A stretch of DNA of 64,000 nt from JBPCMN01 sp013695115 (GCA_051002235.1 JBPCMN010000085.1:1-64000); one strand, 5' to 3'; numbered from the stretch's first letter, positions 46,429 to 55,360 are shown. A program made the numbers and translations. The notes: a model not told the origin generated them from the sequence alone.

Positions 46429-46473
46429 ACCAGAAGTATCACCGGGGGGTATGACAGTTATTCCGTCTCTTTT

Positions 46474-46565
46474 GGTCGCACTCGCTCGGCGGCAGGGTAC
46501 CTGCCGCCGCCCTTCGGGACGCTCGCCGCTCCCGCGCAATCCTGGCTGCCGGCCGGTGGATGGCA
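46474..46565 (+). repeat. Dispersed hairpin repeat, copy 1 (92 bp)
   Basis: Begins GGTCGCACTCGCTC and ends GGATGGCA. Bases 46487-46509 form a 10-bp stem (CGGCGGCAGG/CCTGCCGCCG) with a GTA loop. It differs from the copy at 58764 at only three of 92 positions. It lies between a small ORF and iscS, ending ~90 bases before the iscS promoter. Confidence 0.85.
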
Positions 46566-46652
46566 CCTCTGGCTGCTGGCTACCGCCCCTACAACCCAGG
46601 TCGCGCCGGACGGGGGCGGCCACCTCTCGACGAGCGCGTCGTTGCTCGCCCG

Positions 46653-46658
46653 TACACT
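46653..46658 (+). promoter_or_regulatory. Predicted -10 box (TACACT) for iscS
   Basis: TAnnnT, 7 nt before ATG 46666, with no ribosome site. It should drive iscS and mnmA together. Confidence 0.5.
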
Positions 46659-46665
46659 CGACGCG

Positions 46666-47823
46666 ATGGCCTACCTCGATCACGCGGCCACGACCCCGAT
46701 GCGCCCCGAGGCGGTGGCGGCGATGCTGCCGTTCCTGTCGGACACGTTCGGCAACCCGTCGGGCACCCACGCCGCTGCCCGCGCCGCCAAGACCGCGCTC
46801 GAGGAGGCGCGCGAGCTCATTGCCGTCCAGCTGGGGGCGGAGCCGGCCGAGGTCGTGCTCACGGGCGGCGGCACCGAGGCCGACAACCTCGCGGTCAAGG
46901 GCGCGGCCTACGCGGCTCGCGACGCCGGCCGAGGCGACGGCGTCGTGGCCACCCGGTTCGAGCACAAGGGCGTGCTGGCGTCGTGCGACCGGCTCGAGCG
47001 GGAGGGATTCCGGGTCCGGCGCACCCGTGTCGACGGGGACGGGGTCGTCGATCTGGACGCGCTCGCGGACGCGCTCGACGAACTGACCGTCGTCGTGTCG
47101 GTGATGCTCGTCAACAACGAGGTCGGCACCATCCAGCCGCTCGATGAGATCGCAGCGCTGGTTCGTCAGCGCGCGCCGCACGCGCTCGTTCACACCGACG
47201 CAGTGCAGGGAGTCCCCTGGCTCGAAGTGGCGGTCGCCGCCCGCGACGCTGATCTGGTCGCGATCTCGGCGCACAAGTTCGGCGGGCCCAAGGGCGCCGG
47301 CGCGCTCGTCGTCCGGGGCAACGCCGCCCTCGATCCGCTGGTCGAGGGAGGCGGGCAGGAGCGCAACCTGCGCTCGGGCACCGCGAACGTCGCCGGTGCG
47401 GTGGCGATGGCCGCGGCGCTGCAGGCCACCGCCGACCACCGCGCCGCCGAGGTCGCTCGGATCGGCGCGCTGCGCGACCGGCTCGCGAACGGGCTCGCCG
47501 ACGCCGTACCGGGGTGCTTCTTCAACGGTGACGTCGCCCGCAAGATTGCCGGCAACTGTCACGTCGGCTTCCCCGGCGTCGAGGCCGAGGCGCTGCTAGT
47601 CGTGCTCGACCGGGAGGGCGTGTGCGCGGCGGCGGGCTCGTCGTGCTCGTCGGGCGCCACCGAGCCGTCGCACGTGCTCGAGGCCATGGGTCTCGGGCGC
47701 GACGACGCGCTTGCCTCGATCCGTCTGAGCCTCGGCCATGCGTCGACCGCCGCCGACGTCGACACCGCACTGGCGGTGATCCCGGCCGCGGTCGAGCGGC
47801 TGCGGCCGGTCGGTGTGTCGTGA
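46666..47823 (+). CDS. iscS: Cysteine desulfurase (IscS/NifS type)
   Basis: 385 aa PLP enzyme: YLDHAATTPMRPEA, TGGGTEADNLAVKG, PLP lysine in SAHKFGGPKG, and the active-site Cys in GSSCSSGATEPSHVL. It draws sulfur from cysteine as a persulfide. Its stop overlaps the mnmA start, so the main client is probably MnmA for tRNA 2-thiouridine. The same iscS-mnmA pair occurs near ligA in mycobacteria (Rv3025c, Rv3024c, Rv3014c). Confidence 0.94.
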   Translation: MAYLDHAATTPMRPEAVAAMLPFLSDTFGNPSGTHAAARAAKTALEEARELIAVQLGAEPAEVVLTGGGTEADNLAVKGAAYAARDAGRGDGVVATRFEHKGVLASCDRLEREGFRVRRTRVDGDGVVDLDALADALDELTVVVSVMLVNNEVGTIQPLDEIAALVRQRAPHALVHTDAVQGVPWLEVAVAARDADLVAISAHKFGGPKGAGALVVRGNAALDPLVEGGGQERNLRSGTANVAGAVAMAAALQATADHRAAEVARIGALRDRLANGLADAVPGCFFNGDVARKIAGNCHVGFPGVEAEALLVVLDREGVCAAAGSSCSSGATEPSHVLEAMGLGRDDALASIRLSLGHASTAADVDTALAVIPAAVERLRPVGVS

Positions 47824-48845
47824 ACGTGCTCGTCGCGATGAGCGGCGGCGTCGACTCCTCGGTCGCGGCCGCGCTGCTGGCGGAAGCCGGCCACGAGGTC
47901 ACCGGGGTCACGCTCAAGCTTTGGGGCGGCGAGTCCGACTCGGGCTGCTGCAGCGTGTCGGATGTCGAGGACGCCCGCCGGGTGGCGGCGCAGCTCGGGA
48001 TCCCGCACTACATCTTCAACTTCGCCGAAGACTTCGAGCGTCAGGTCGTGGGCCCCTACGTCGGCGAGTACGGCGCCGGGCGGACGCCCAATCCCTGCGT
48101 CGAGTGTAACCGGTCCATCAAGTTCGGGCGCCTGCTCGACCGCGCCGACGCCATGGGCTTCGACGCGGTGGCGACCGGCCATCACGCCCGGGTCCAGCGG
48201 CGCGACGACGGCCGCCACCGGCTCGTACGGGGAGCCGATCGGGCCAAGGATCAGTCGTACGTGCTCTACATGCTCGGGCAGCACCAGCTCGAGCGCGTCC
48301 TGCTGCCGGTCGGTGATCTGACCAAGGCCGAGGTGCGGACCCGCGCCCGCGAGCTTGGCCTGCGCACGGCGGCGAAGCCCGAGAGCATGGACGTCTGCTT
48401 CATCACCCGGGGCGGCCGCGAGCGCTTCCTCGCGGCCCGCGCTCCGGCCGCGGCGGGTCCCGTCGTCGACGCGATCGGCCGCGAGGTCGGGCGCCACGAC
48501 GGCATCACGGGGTTCACCGTCGGGCAGCGGCGAGGCCTCGGTGTGGCGGCGGGGGAGCGGCGCTACGTGCTCGACGTCGACGCCGCCACCGCCACGGTCA
48601 CGATCGGCGGACGCGACGACCTGCTGCGCGCGGAGGTGCGGATCGACGCGCTGTCCTTCGTCGAGCGCGCACCCGGGCCCGACCGATCGGTGCTGGTTCA
48701 GGTGCGCGCCCACGGAACCCCGGTCGGCGGTCACCTCGACGACGACCGCGTGCGCTTCGACGAGCCCCAGCCGCGGGTGGCGCCGGGGCAGGTGGTCGCG
48801 CTCTACGACGGCGACACGCTGCTCGGCGGCGGCATCGCCGCCTGA
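47820..48845 (+). CDS. mnmA: tRNA-specific 2-thiouridylase
   Basis: 341 aa from GTG 47820, overlapping the iscS stop (GTGA). PP-loop MSGGVDSSVAA for ATP, nucleophile Cys in NPCVECNRSIKF and partner Cys in MDVCFI, plus GITGFTVGQRRGLG and the C-terminal beta domain. It thiolates U34 of Lys, Glu and Gln tRNAs. A stop-spanning hairpin ends the transcript. Confidence 0.95.
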   Translation: MNVLVAMSGGVDSSVAAALLAEAGHEVTGVTLKLWGGESDSGCCSVSDVEDARRVAAQLGIPHYIFNFAEDFERQVVGPYVGEYGAGRTPNPCVECNRSIKFGRLLDRADAMGFDAVATGHHARVQRRDDGRHRLVRGADRAKDQSYVLYMLGQHQLERVLLPVGDLTKAEVRTRARELGLRTAAKPESMDVCFITRGGRERFLAARAPAAAGPVVDAIGREVGRHDGITGFTVGQRRGLGVAAGERRYVLDVDAATATVTIGGRDDLLRAEVRIDALSFVERAPGPDRSVLVQVRAHGTPVGGHLDDDRVRFDEPQPRVAPGQVVALYDGDTLLGGGIAA

Positions 48846-48857
48846 CCCGTCAGGCGG
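48838..48857. terminator. Bidirectional hairpin across two convergent stop codons
   Basis: CCGCCTGAC, CC, GTCAGGCGG is a perfect inverted repeat containing the mnmA stop and the stop of the convergent membrane-protein gene. In RNA it gives an ~8-bp stem and a 4-nt loop. There is no real U tract, so termination in both directions is suggested, not certain. Confidence 0.5.
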
Positions 48858-49731
48858 TTGGCACCGGGATCCGACGTTGCGCCGCTTCGGCGAGGAGCTC
48901 GCCGCTCCGCACCGCCGCGAACCGCAGCTCGGTCGTGGTCGCAGGGACCGAACCCCGGACGCCGCGCCGGGTGGCGAGGAACTCGGTCTCGCGGCCGAGG
49001 GTGAGCGCCAGTGAGTCGGCCAGCGCACCCAACCGCAGGTCGACCACCCCTGCGTGGAGGGGCTCGCCCGGGTCCGCGGCGCGCAGCGAGGCGATGTGCT
49101 CCCGCAGGAACAGCACCGGATCGGGAAGCGTGAGGGGATCGACGACGACCAGGCCCGCCGGCACCAGCACCACCCAGCGACGCGAGAGCCCGTGGAGGGC
49201 GCGCACCATCAGCGCGGCCACCGGGATGCCCACCACCAATGCCAGCGCGCCCACGACCGGCCGGTCGGCCGCCACCAGCAACGGCCCCGCGGCGATACCC
49301 GCCCCGACGAGCAGCGGCGCCGGCGGCAGCGGGCCCAGCAACAACACGCGCGGGGTCTTCAACGGGAACCGGCGCTCGTCGCCGTAGGCGACGCCGTTGG
49401 CGGCCGCCATCGCGACCCCGGGCGTCACGGCGAGGACGACCGCCGCGCCGGTCACCACGATCGCGGCGACGGCCGTCACGCCGGCAGCGTCACCGAAGAT
49501 CCCGGCGACGACCGCGAGCACGAAGAACCCGGGCGCGGCGACCCGAACCGCGGTCAGCGCGACGGGACGCGGCGTGAGCACCCCCGTGAGCACGACGCCC
49601 CACGCCGACCACAACAGCACGGCCGCGACGATCTGCGGACCGGTCGACCAGCCGTCCAGCGCGTCGGCGGCCGCCGGGCCCGCGGTGATCGGCAGTGACG
49701 CCCACGCCATCCGGAGCAACCAGACACTCAT
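48850..49731 (-). CDS. Multi-pass membrane protein of unknown function
   Basis: 293 aa from ATG 49731. Six or so hydrophobic segments fill residues ~1-185, followed by a soluble ~100-residue C-terminal domain with DPLTLPDPVLFLREHI and TTTELRFAAVRSGELL. No family is recognised. It is convergent with mnmA and divergent from the MetE-like gene. Sequence character (Ala/Val/Gly-rich, few Cys) is ordinary for this genome. Confidence 0.72.
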   Translation of the reverse strand: MSVWLLRMAWASLPITAGPAAADALDGWSTGPQIVAAVLLWSAWGVVLTGVLTPRPVALTAVRVAAPGFFVLAVVAGIFGDAAGVTAVAAIVVTGAAVVLAVTPGVAMAAANGVAYGDERRFPLKTPRVLLLGPLPPAPLLVGAGIAAGPLLVAADRPVVGALALVVGIPVAALMVRALHGLSRRWVVLVPAGLVVVDPLTLPDPVLFLREHIASLRAADPGEPLHAGVVDLRLGALADSLALTLGRETEFLATRRGVRGSVPATTTELRFAAVRSGELLAEAAQRRIPVPTA

Positions 49732-49789
49732 GTGGTTGATACCAGTAATCCGGGCGACCCCGGCTGGAAGCGCGTCACGGCGCCGACCG

Positions 49790-49795
49790 TATACT
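49790..49795 (+). promoter_or_regulatory. Predicted -10 box (TATACT) for the MetE-like gene
   Basis: TATACT matches the SigA consensus well and lies 9 nt before ATG 49805, with a C-rich run but no ribosome site between. Confidence 0.55.
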
Positions 49796-49804
49796 GCGCC
49801 CCCC

Positions 49805-50821
49805 ATGGTCCGGACCGCTCACGCGCCTGCGCTCGTCCCCGCGCTCGCCACCGGTATCGGAAGCCTGCCCCACGACGATCCCCGGGCCGCGGCGGACGTC
49901 GTGCTCCGTCATCACCCGCGTCTGCCCGCCGCGCCGCAGTTGCCGGCGCGCACGCCGCTCGAAGGCCTCGTCGCCCAGTGGGCGCGCGCGCTTCCCGAGG
50001 TCTCGGTGCGCGACGACGGGACCGTGGTCATCGACGACCGGGGGTCGTTCGAGCCGCCGGTGCCGTCGTTCGACTCCGAGGCCCACGGCGGTCTGCTCGC
50101 GTTCCTCGATGTCGCCGCGTCGACCGGTGAGGAACCGCCGGCCCGGGTCAAGGTGCAGATCGCCGGCCCGCTCACGCTCGGGCTGGCGTTACACCGTGCC
50201 GGCATCCCAGTCGAGCGCGCCTTCCGACGGGGCGGCGAGGCCGCCCGGAGCTGGGCGATCGCGGTCGAGGAGCTGGTCGAGGAACGCCTACCCGGTTCGT
50301 CGTTGCTCCTGTTCTTCGACGAGCCCGCGTTGGTGACGTGGCGACGTCATGAGGGCGTGCTCGATCGCGAGACGGCTACCGACGTGCTCTCGGGTGCGCT
50401 GGCGGCGCCGGGGTGCATGACCGGCGTGCACGTCTGCGGCGCGGGCGACCGTCGCCTCGCGCTCGAGGCGGGACCGCAGGTGATCGGGGTCGAGGTCGGG
50501 AGCGATCTCGTCGCCGACGCCGACGTGATCGCCCGTCACCTCGATGCCGACGGTTGGGTGGCGTGGGGGGCGGTGCCGACCGACCGACCGGTGGGCGAGT
50601 CGGTCGAGCCGCTCTGGCGCGCACTGGTCAGCGTGTGGTGCGAGCTCACGCGGCGCGGCTGCGATCCGGTGCGCCTCCGCACCCAGAGCCTGGTCACGCC
50701 GGCGTGCGGGCTCGCCGGGCACGGGCGCAGTCAGGCCGAGCGCTCCCTGCGCCTCGCCCGGGCGGTGGCCGACCGCGTGCACGACCAGGCGGTGGCAGCC
50801 CGGCTGACACTGGGCGCGTAG
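49805..50821 (+). CDS. MetE-like (cobalamin-independent methionine synthase C-terminal domain) protein
   Basis: 338 aa, half the size of MetE and corresponding to its catalytic barrel. TGIGSLPHDD at the N-terminus, FFDEPAL, the zinc ligands in GVHVCGAGD (His-x-Cys) and the late Cys in LVTPACGLAGHG are present, so a zinc-thiolate methyltransferase site is kept. Since metH is also encoded here, it may use another methyl donor or thiol acceptor. An equivalent gene lies by ligA in mycobacteria (Rv3015c). Confidence 0.85.
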   Translation: MVRTAHAPALVPALATGIGSLPHDDPRAAADVVLRHHPRLPAAPQLPARTPLEGLVAQWARALPEVSVRDDGTVVIDDRGSFEPPVPSFDSEAHGGLLAFLDVAASTGEEPPARVKVQIAGPLTLGLALHRAGIPVERAFRRGGEAARSWAIAVEELVEERLPGSSLLLFFDEPALVTWRRHEGVLDRETATDVLSGALAAPGCMTGVHVCGAGDRRLALEAGPQVIGVEVGSDLVADADVIARHLDADGWVAWGAVPTDRPVGESVEPLWRALVSVWCELTRRGCDPVRLRTQSLVTPACGLAGHGRSQAERSLRLARAVADRVHDQAVAARLTLGA

Positions 50822-51396
50822 TGGCGTCGCGCACGCCGCGCTGCATCAACTGCGGCACGCCACTCGGGCCGGGCGTGGGCAAGTGCCCTACGTGCGGGAC
50901 CGAGGCCGACACCGGTCCGGTCACCGCCGAGGTGGTCGAGGAGCCCACCGCTCCCGGCGCGACGCCGGCCGGGGACGTGACCGAGACGGAGGCCGTTCCC
51001 GCCGTCGAGCGCACCCAGGCGGCCCCGCCGGTCGTCGGGCCGCCACCGCGCAGTCCCGGAGAGGATCGGGGCACCTTCCTCCGGCGCCGAATCGTCGCCG
51101 TCCTGGTCGTGGTCATCGTCGTGTGCATGGTCGTTCTCGGCGCGTTGGCATTCCTCGGGGGCGACGACGGTGGCGACGACCCGACATCAACGTCGTCGTC
51201 GACGAGTACGTCGAGCACGACGACCACGACGGTCGCGCCGACGACCCGGGCCACGATCCCGGCGACCGCCCCACCCACGGCACCTCCGCCCACGTCGCCG
51301 CCCACCCCGCCGCCCACCGTGATCACGATCCCGCCCGCCCCGCCGCCCACCGTGATCACGATCCCGCCCACGACCGTGCTGCCTCCGGTCACCTGA
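50821..51396 (+). CDS. Zinc-ribbon, single-pass membrane protein with Thr/Pro-rich tail
   Basis: 191 aa from GTG 50821, sharing one base with the stop of the MetE-like gene. Two CxxC pairs (CINC, CPTC) at residues ~6-25 make a small zinc ribbon. One membrane helix lies at ~92-115, followed by a Ser/Thr run and a Pro/Thr-rich segment with a tandem PPPTVITIPP repeat, presumably outside the cell and possibly glycosylated. Function unknown; such ribbon-helix-tail proteins are common around Actinobacterial cell-wall genes. Confidence 0.72.
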   Translation: MASRTPRCINCGTPLGPGVGKCPTCGTEADTGPVTAEVVEEPTAPGATPAGDVTETEAVPAVERTQAAPPVVGPPPRSPGEDRGTFLRRRIVAVLVVVIVVCMVVLGALAFLGGDDGGDDPTSTSSSTSTSSTTTTTVAPTTRATIPATAPPTAPPPTSPPTPPPTVITIPPAPPPTVITIPPTTVLPPVT

Positions 51397-51429
51397 GCCG
51401 GGGGAGCAGCGCGGCGCGATCGGACCGGG

Positions 51430-52266
51430 TCACGGGTTCGGTGACCCCAGCGGCCCCGTCCCCGCGCCGGCGGGTGCCTGGTCGACGCTGATCAACTCCT
51501 CGCGACCACCGCCACCGGACACACCCAGCACGAGCACCGGGCCCACGTTCTTGGCGTAGAGCTTGTACTCGAGCACGTCGGGCTCGATCGTGATGGTGTC
51601 CTTGGTCAAGAGCACCTTCTTGAAGAGGCCGAACGGCACCTCGGCCATCTCCTTGGTGCTCAGGACCTCGCCGTTGTCCTCGGCCTCGCCCTTGTAGTAC
51701 TCCTGGCGGTATTTCAGTCCCGGCCGCGGCTCGGCGGGCATGGCGATGCCGGCCTCGGCCCCGTCGACGCCGGCCTCGAAGGACCCGCTCTTCGTCGTGA
51801 TCTGGCCGTTCTCGAACTCGGCGGTGTCTTCGCCGAGGTACCAGACGTTGTCGTCCTTATCCTGGGCGTACCAGTCGAAGGTGTCCTCGATGAGTTGACC
51901 ATCCTGGGTCACGGTGTCGCGCACCACACGAGCCGTGATGCCGTTGGCGATCTTCTTCGTCTCGGTCGTCACGACCACCACGACCTGGAGCTCCTTGCCC
52001 TCCTCGTCGACCTCGCGGTACGTCCAACGGGTGCCGGGGGTCATGGGCCAGTACGGGTTGTCGATCTCGGTCGTGAAGTCGGCCGGGTCGAGCTCGACCG
52101 GCTCGGCGCCCCGCGGGAGATCGGATCCGCCGGACGCGCCGGCCGACCCGCCGGCCACGAGCAGGAGAGCGATGGTGACGGCGACGGAGATGACGACGGT
52201 GGCGGCTCGCGCCGTCCGTCGGTGGAACTTCGAGACTTGCGATGGGTTTTCCTGAGTCAGTGTCAT
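51430..52266 (-). CDS. Secreted or anchored protein of unknown function
   Basis: 278 aa from ATG 52266 (ATG 52278 possible). A basic stretch and hydrophobic segment (~22-42) form a signal peptide or anchor, followed by a beta-rich exported domain with DNPYWPMTPGTRWTYRE, FDWYAQDKDDNVWYLGED and LKYRQEYYKGEAED. The pattern resembles actinobacterial extracellular proteins of unknown role. Divergent from ligA with ~85 bases between. Confidence 0.72.
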   Translation of the reverse strand: MTLTQENPSQVSKFHRRTARAATVVISVAVTIALLLVAGGSAGASGGSDLPRGAEPVELDPADFTTEIDNPYWPMTPGTRWTYREVDEEGKELQVVVVVTTETKKIANGITARVVRDTVTQDGQLIEDTFDWYAQDKDDNVWYLGEDTAEFENGQITTKSGSFEAGVDGAEAGIAMPAEPRPGLKYRQEYYKGEAEDNGEVLSTKEMAEVPFGLFKKVLLTKDTITIEPDVLEYKLYAKNVGPVLVLGVSGGGGREELISVDQAPAGAGTGPLGSPNP

Positions 52267-52338
52267 GGAGCGCATCATGAACGGCCGGTGCTGAACCGCC
52301 GCTGAACCGAGGCTGAAAGTGGCGTTCAGCGGGGCAAG

Positions 52339-52344
52339 TACCCT
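52339..52344 (+). promoter_or_regulatory. Predicted -10 box (TACCCT) for ligA
   Basis: TAnnnT, 7 nt before ATG 52352, no ribosome site. Confidence 0.5.
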
Positions 52345-52351
52345 CGGCCCC

Positions 52352-54370
52352 ATGCCGGTTCCGCCGGAGATCGAGGCCCGCGTCGGCGAGCTCCGAGAGC
52401 AAGTGGCGTACCACCGCGATCGCTACTTCGTCGAGGACGCGCCCGAGATCTCCGACGCCGAGTTCGACGAGCTCTACCGCGAGCTCGAGCAGCTCGAGGC
52501 CGAGTTCCCCGAACTGGTCACACCCGACTCACCCACCCAGCAGGTCGGTGGGGCGGCGGCATCGACGTTCGCTCCGGTCGAGCACGTCATTCCGATGTTG
52601 TCGCTCGACAACGCGTTCACGCTGGAGGACCTCCTCGCCTGGGGTAAACGCATCGAGCGTCAGGTCAGCGACCCGGTGGCGTTCGTGTGCGAGCCGAAGA
52701 TGGACGGTCTCGCGATCTCGTTGCTCTACGAGCGGGGCCAGCTCGTGCGGGCCGCGACCCGCGGGAACGGGTTCACCGGCGAGGACGTCACCGCCAACGT
52801 GCGCACCATCAAGTCGGTCCCGAGGAAGCTGAAGGGCGAGGCGGTGCCGGAGCGGTTGGAGGTGCGGGGCGAGGTGTTCATGCCCCTGGCCGCGTTCGAG
52901 GGGCTCAACCGGCGTCAGGGCGAGGCCGGCGCCCGCTTGTTCGCCAACCCGCGCAACGCCGCCGCCGGCAGCCTGCGCCAGAAGGACCCGAGCATCACTG
53001 CGTCGCGAGCGCTCGACATCTTCTGCTACCAGCCGGGGGTGAAGGAGGGTGGACCCCGGCTGCGAACCCACTGGGAGACCCTCGACTGGTTGCGCGACCT
53101 CGGGTTCCCGGTGAACCCGCGCATCGAGCGCTTCGAGTCGCTCGACGACGTGTACGCGTTCAGCGAGTCGATGCTCGAGCACCGCCACGACCTCGGCTAC
53201 GAGGTCGACGGCGTGGTGGTCAAGGTGGATGACCTCGGCCAACGGGAAGAGCTCGGCGCGACCAGCAAGGCCCCGCGCTGGGCGATCGCCTACAAGTTCC
53301 CGCCCGAGGAGAAGACCACGAAGCTCCTCAAGATCATGGTGAGCATCGGCCGGACCGGTCGTGCCACCCCGTTCGCGCAGATGGAGCCGGTCTTCGTGGG
53401 AGGGTCGACGGTCCAGATGGCGAGCCTCCACAACCAGGACGAGGTGGCCCGCCGTGACGTGCGCGAGGGCGACACGGTGATCGTGCGCAAGGCCGGTGAC
53501 GTGATCCCCGAGGTCGTGGGGCCCGTCGTCGCCAAACGAAAGAAGAACGCGCGCCGCTGGAAGTTCCCGAAGCAGTGCCCCGCGTGTGGCCAGCCGCTCG
53601 TCCGGGTCGAGGGCGAGGCCGCCACCAACTGCGTCAACGTCGACTGCCCGAACCAGCGGTGGGGTCGCATCGTGCACTTCGCCGCCGCGATGGAGATCGA
53701 CGGTCTCGGCGAGGAGCGCGTGCGTCAGTTCATCGAAGCCGGTCTGCTCGCGGACGCCGGCGACCTGTACTCGCTCACGGTCGAGAAGCTGGTGCCGCTC
53801 GAGCGCATCGGTGAACGGTCGGCGCAGCTGCTCGTCGACAACATCGAGAAGTCGAAGGCGCAGTCGCTGGTCCGGCTGCTGGTGGCGCTCGGGATCAACA
53901 ACGTCGGCCCAGCGGCGGCCCAGGACCTCGCCCGCGAGCTCGGGCATCTCGACCGCATCGCGAGCGCGTCACAGGAGGAGCTGGTCGCGGTCGACGGCGT
54001 CGGTCCGATCCTCGCCCAGAGCGTCCAGGAGTTCTTCGCCCGGCCCCGCAACCTCGAGGTCATCGAGAAGCTCCGGAAGGCCGGCGTCAACTTCGAGGGG
54101 CCGGTCCGGGCGACGGTCCCCGAAGAGGAGCAGACCCTCGCCGGCCTGACCGTCGTGCTCACGGGTGGTCTCGAGCGTTTCAGCCGCGACGAGGCCCAGG
54201 CCGAGATCGAGGCCCGGGGCGGCAAGGTGACGAGCAGCGTGTCCAAGAAGACGAGCTACGTCGTCGCAGGCGAGAATCCCGGGACGAAGCTGGCCAAGGC
54301 GGAGCAGCTGGGCGTGACCGTGCTCGACGAGGACGCACTCGTGAAGCTGTTGGAGACAGGGCAGGTCTAA
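52352..54370 (+). CDS. ligA: NAD-dependent DNA ligase
   Basis: 672 aa. Adenylation domain with the nucleophile Lys in EPKMDGLA (~110-120), OB fold, zinc finger CPACGQP...CVNVDCPNQ (~406-435), helix-hairpin-helix repeats and a C-terminal BRCT domain (~590-672, LTGGLERFSRDEA). It seals nicks between Okazaki fragments using NAD. The stop TAA directly abuts a 97-bp repeat in inverted orientation. Confidence 0.96.
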   Translation: MPVPPEIEARVGELREQVAYHRDRYFVEDAPEISDAEFDELYRELEQLEAEFPELVTPDSPTQQVGGAAASTFAPVEHVIPMLSLDNAFTLEDLLAWGKRIERQVSDPVAFVCEPKMDGLAISLLYERGQLVRAATRGNGFTGEDVTANVRTIKSVPRKLKGEAVPERLEVRGEVFMPLAAFEGLNRRQGEAGARLFANPRNAAAGSLRQKDPSITASRALDIFCYQPGVKEGGPRLRTHWETLDWLRDLGFPVNPRIERFESLDDVYAFSESMLEHRHDLGYEVDGVVVKVDDLGQREELGATSKAPRWAIAYKFPPEEKTTKLLKIMVSIGRTGRATPFAQMEPVFVGGSTVQMASLHNQDEVARRDVREGDTVIVRKAGDVIPEVVGPVVAKRKKNARRWKFPKQCPACGQPLVRVEGEAATNCVNVDCPNQRWGRIVHFAAAMEIDGLGEERVRQFIEAGLLADAGDLYSLTVEKLVPLERIGERSAQLLVDNIEKSKAQSLVRLLVALGINNVGPAAAQDLARELGHLDRIASASQEELVAVDGVGPILAQSVQEFFARPRNLEVIEKLRKAGVNFEGPVRATVPEEEQTLAGLTVVLTGGLERFSRDEAQAEIEARGGKVTSSVSKKTSYVVAGENPGTKLAKAEQLGVTVLDEDALVKLLETGQV

Positions 54371-54466
54371 GGCCTGCCATCCTCCGGCTTGCTGCTGCGA
54401 TTGCGCGGGAGCGGCGAGCGTCCCGAAGGGCAGCGGCAGGTACCCTGCCGCCGAGCGAGTGCGACC
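54370..54466 (-). repeat. Dispersed hairpin repeat, copy 2 (97 bp, inverted)
   Basis: Read on the minus strand it begins GGTCGCACTCGCTC and ends GGATGGCAGGCCT. The first ~68 bases are nearly identical to copies 1 and 3 and keep the GTA-looped hairpin; ~15 internal bases near the end (GCAGCAGCAAGC region) differ while total length is kept. It runs from the last base of the ligA stop to 12 bases before the next start codon. Confidence 0.85.
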
Positions 54467-54478
54467 AGAGGAGAAGCC

Positions 54479-54940
54479 ATGGTCGATAAATCCGCGGTCG
54501 GTCTCAAGGACGAGCCGTTCGAGATGGTGGTCGAGCAGGGGAAGGTGCGTGAGTTCGCGATCGCGACGAAGTCATCGAACCCCGCGTACCTCGACGACCC
54601 CCAGCCGGTCTCGCCGCCGACGTTCCTGGTCACGTCGACGTTCTGGACCCCCGCGTCGATGCGGCCGGGGGGCTCGCTGTTCAAGAAGGTGAATCTCGAC
54701 ATGCGGCGGGTCCTCGACGGCGGGCGCGAGTTCGTGTTCCACGGGCCGCCACCCCGGGCCGGCACCAAGCTGATCGCGCAGAACCGGGTCGAGGACATCT
54801 ACGAGAAAGAAGGCAAGCGCGGCGGCACGATGACGTTCGTCGTTACGGTGCAGGAGTTCCGCGACGAGCGCGGCGAGCTTGTGGCCGAGATGCGCTCGAC
54901 CGCGATCGAAACGGGACGGCCTCCGAAGGAGGACAAGTAA
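54479..54940 (+). CDS. FAS1-type/MaoC-like dehydratase subunit, N-terminal type (HadA-like)
   Basis: 153 aa from ATG 54479 behind GAGGAGA, most of the upstream region being repeat DNA. Hot-dog fold pattern (FEMVVEQGKVREFAIATKS, NPAYLDD, PPTFLVTSTF) as in the non-catalytic partner of (3R)-hydroxyacyl dehydratases such as mycobacterial HadA. The catalytic D-x4-H element is missing here but present in the next gene, whose ATG overlaps this stop (TAATG). The two should form a heterodimer acting on 3-hydroxyacyl-ACP or -CoA. Confidence 0.83.
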   Translation: MVDKSAVGLKDEPFEMVVEQGKVREFAIATKSSNPAYLDDPQPVSPPTFLVTSTFWTPASMRPGGSLFKKVNLDMRRVLDGGREFVFHGPPPRAGTKLIAQNRVEDIYEKEGKRGGTMTFVVTVQEFRDERGELVAEMRSTAIETGRPPKEDK

Positions 54941-55356
54941 TGGGTGTGACCTGGGACGACCTCGAGGAGGGCGCGACCACCGAGCCGCTCGTCGTCGGGC
55001 CGCTCACGCGGACCGACTTCGTGCGCTACCAGGGCGCGTCGGGCGACTTCAATCCCATCCACCACGACGAGGAGTACGCCAAGGCCGCCGGGTTCCCCAC
55101 CGTGTTCTCGGTCGGGATGCTCCAGGCCGGGATCCTGGCGACGTTCGCCACCGACTGGCTCGGGCCCGAGAGCGTGCGCACGTATGGGTTCCAGTTCCGT
55201 GAGCAGGTGTGGCCGGGCGACACCCTGACCTGTCAGGGCGCGGTGACCAAGCGTTATGAGGCCGACGGCGAGCGCCGCGTCGACCTCGAGCTCACCTGCA
55301 CGAAGCAGGACGGTGGCACCGCGATCAAAGGCAACGCGACGTTCGTGGTCGCGTAG
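54940..55356 (+). CDS. MaoC-like (3R)-hydroxyacyl dehydratase, catalytic subunit (HadB-like)
   Basis: 138 aa. Contains the hydratase-2 motif GDFNPIHHDEEYAKAAGF with the catalytic Asp and His, then GMLQAGILATF. It dehydrates or hydrates 3-hydroxyacyl thioesters together with the upstream subunit. An alcohol dehydrogenase gene starts five bases after its stop. Short length agrees with the HadB class. Confidence 0.88.
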   Translation: MGVTWDDLEEGATTEPLVVGPLTRTDFVRYQGASGDFNPIHHDEEYAKAAGFPTVFSVGMLQAGILATFATDWLGPESVRTYGFQFREQVWPGDTLTCQGAVTKRYEADGERRVDLELTCTKQDGGTAIKGNATFVVA

Positions 55357-55360
55357 GGCG

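Noticed and set aside
50413..50820. Upstream extension of the zinc-ribbon protein frame
   Set aside because: It overlaps the MetE-like gene and reads as Arg/Gly-rich shadow sequence; GTG 50821 starts right at the zinc ribbon.
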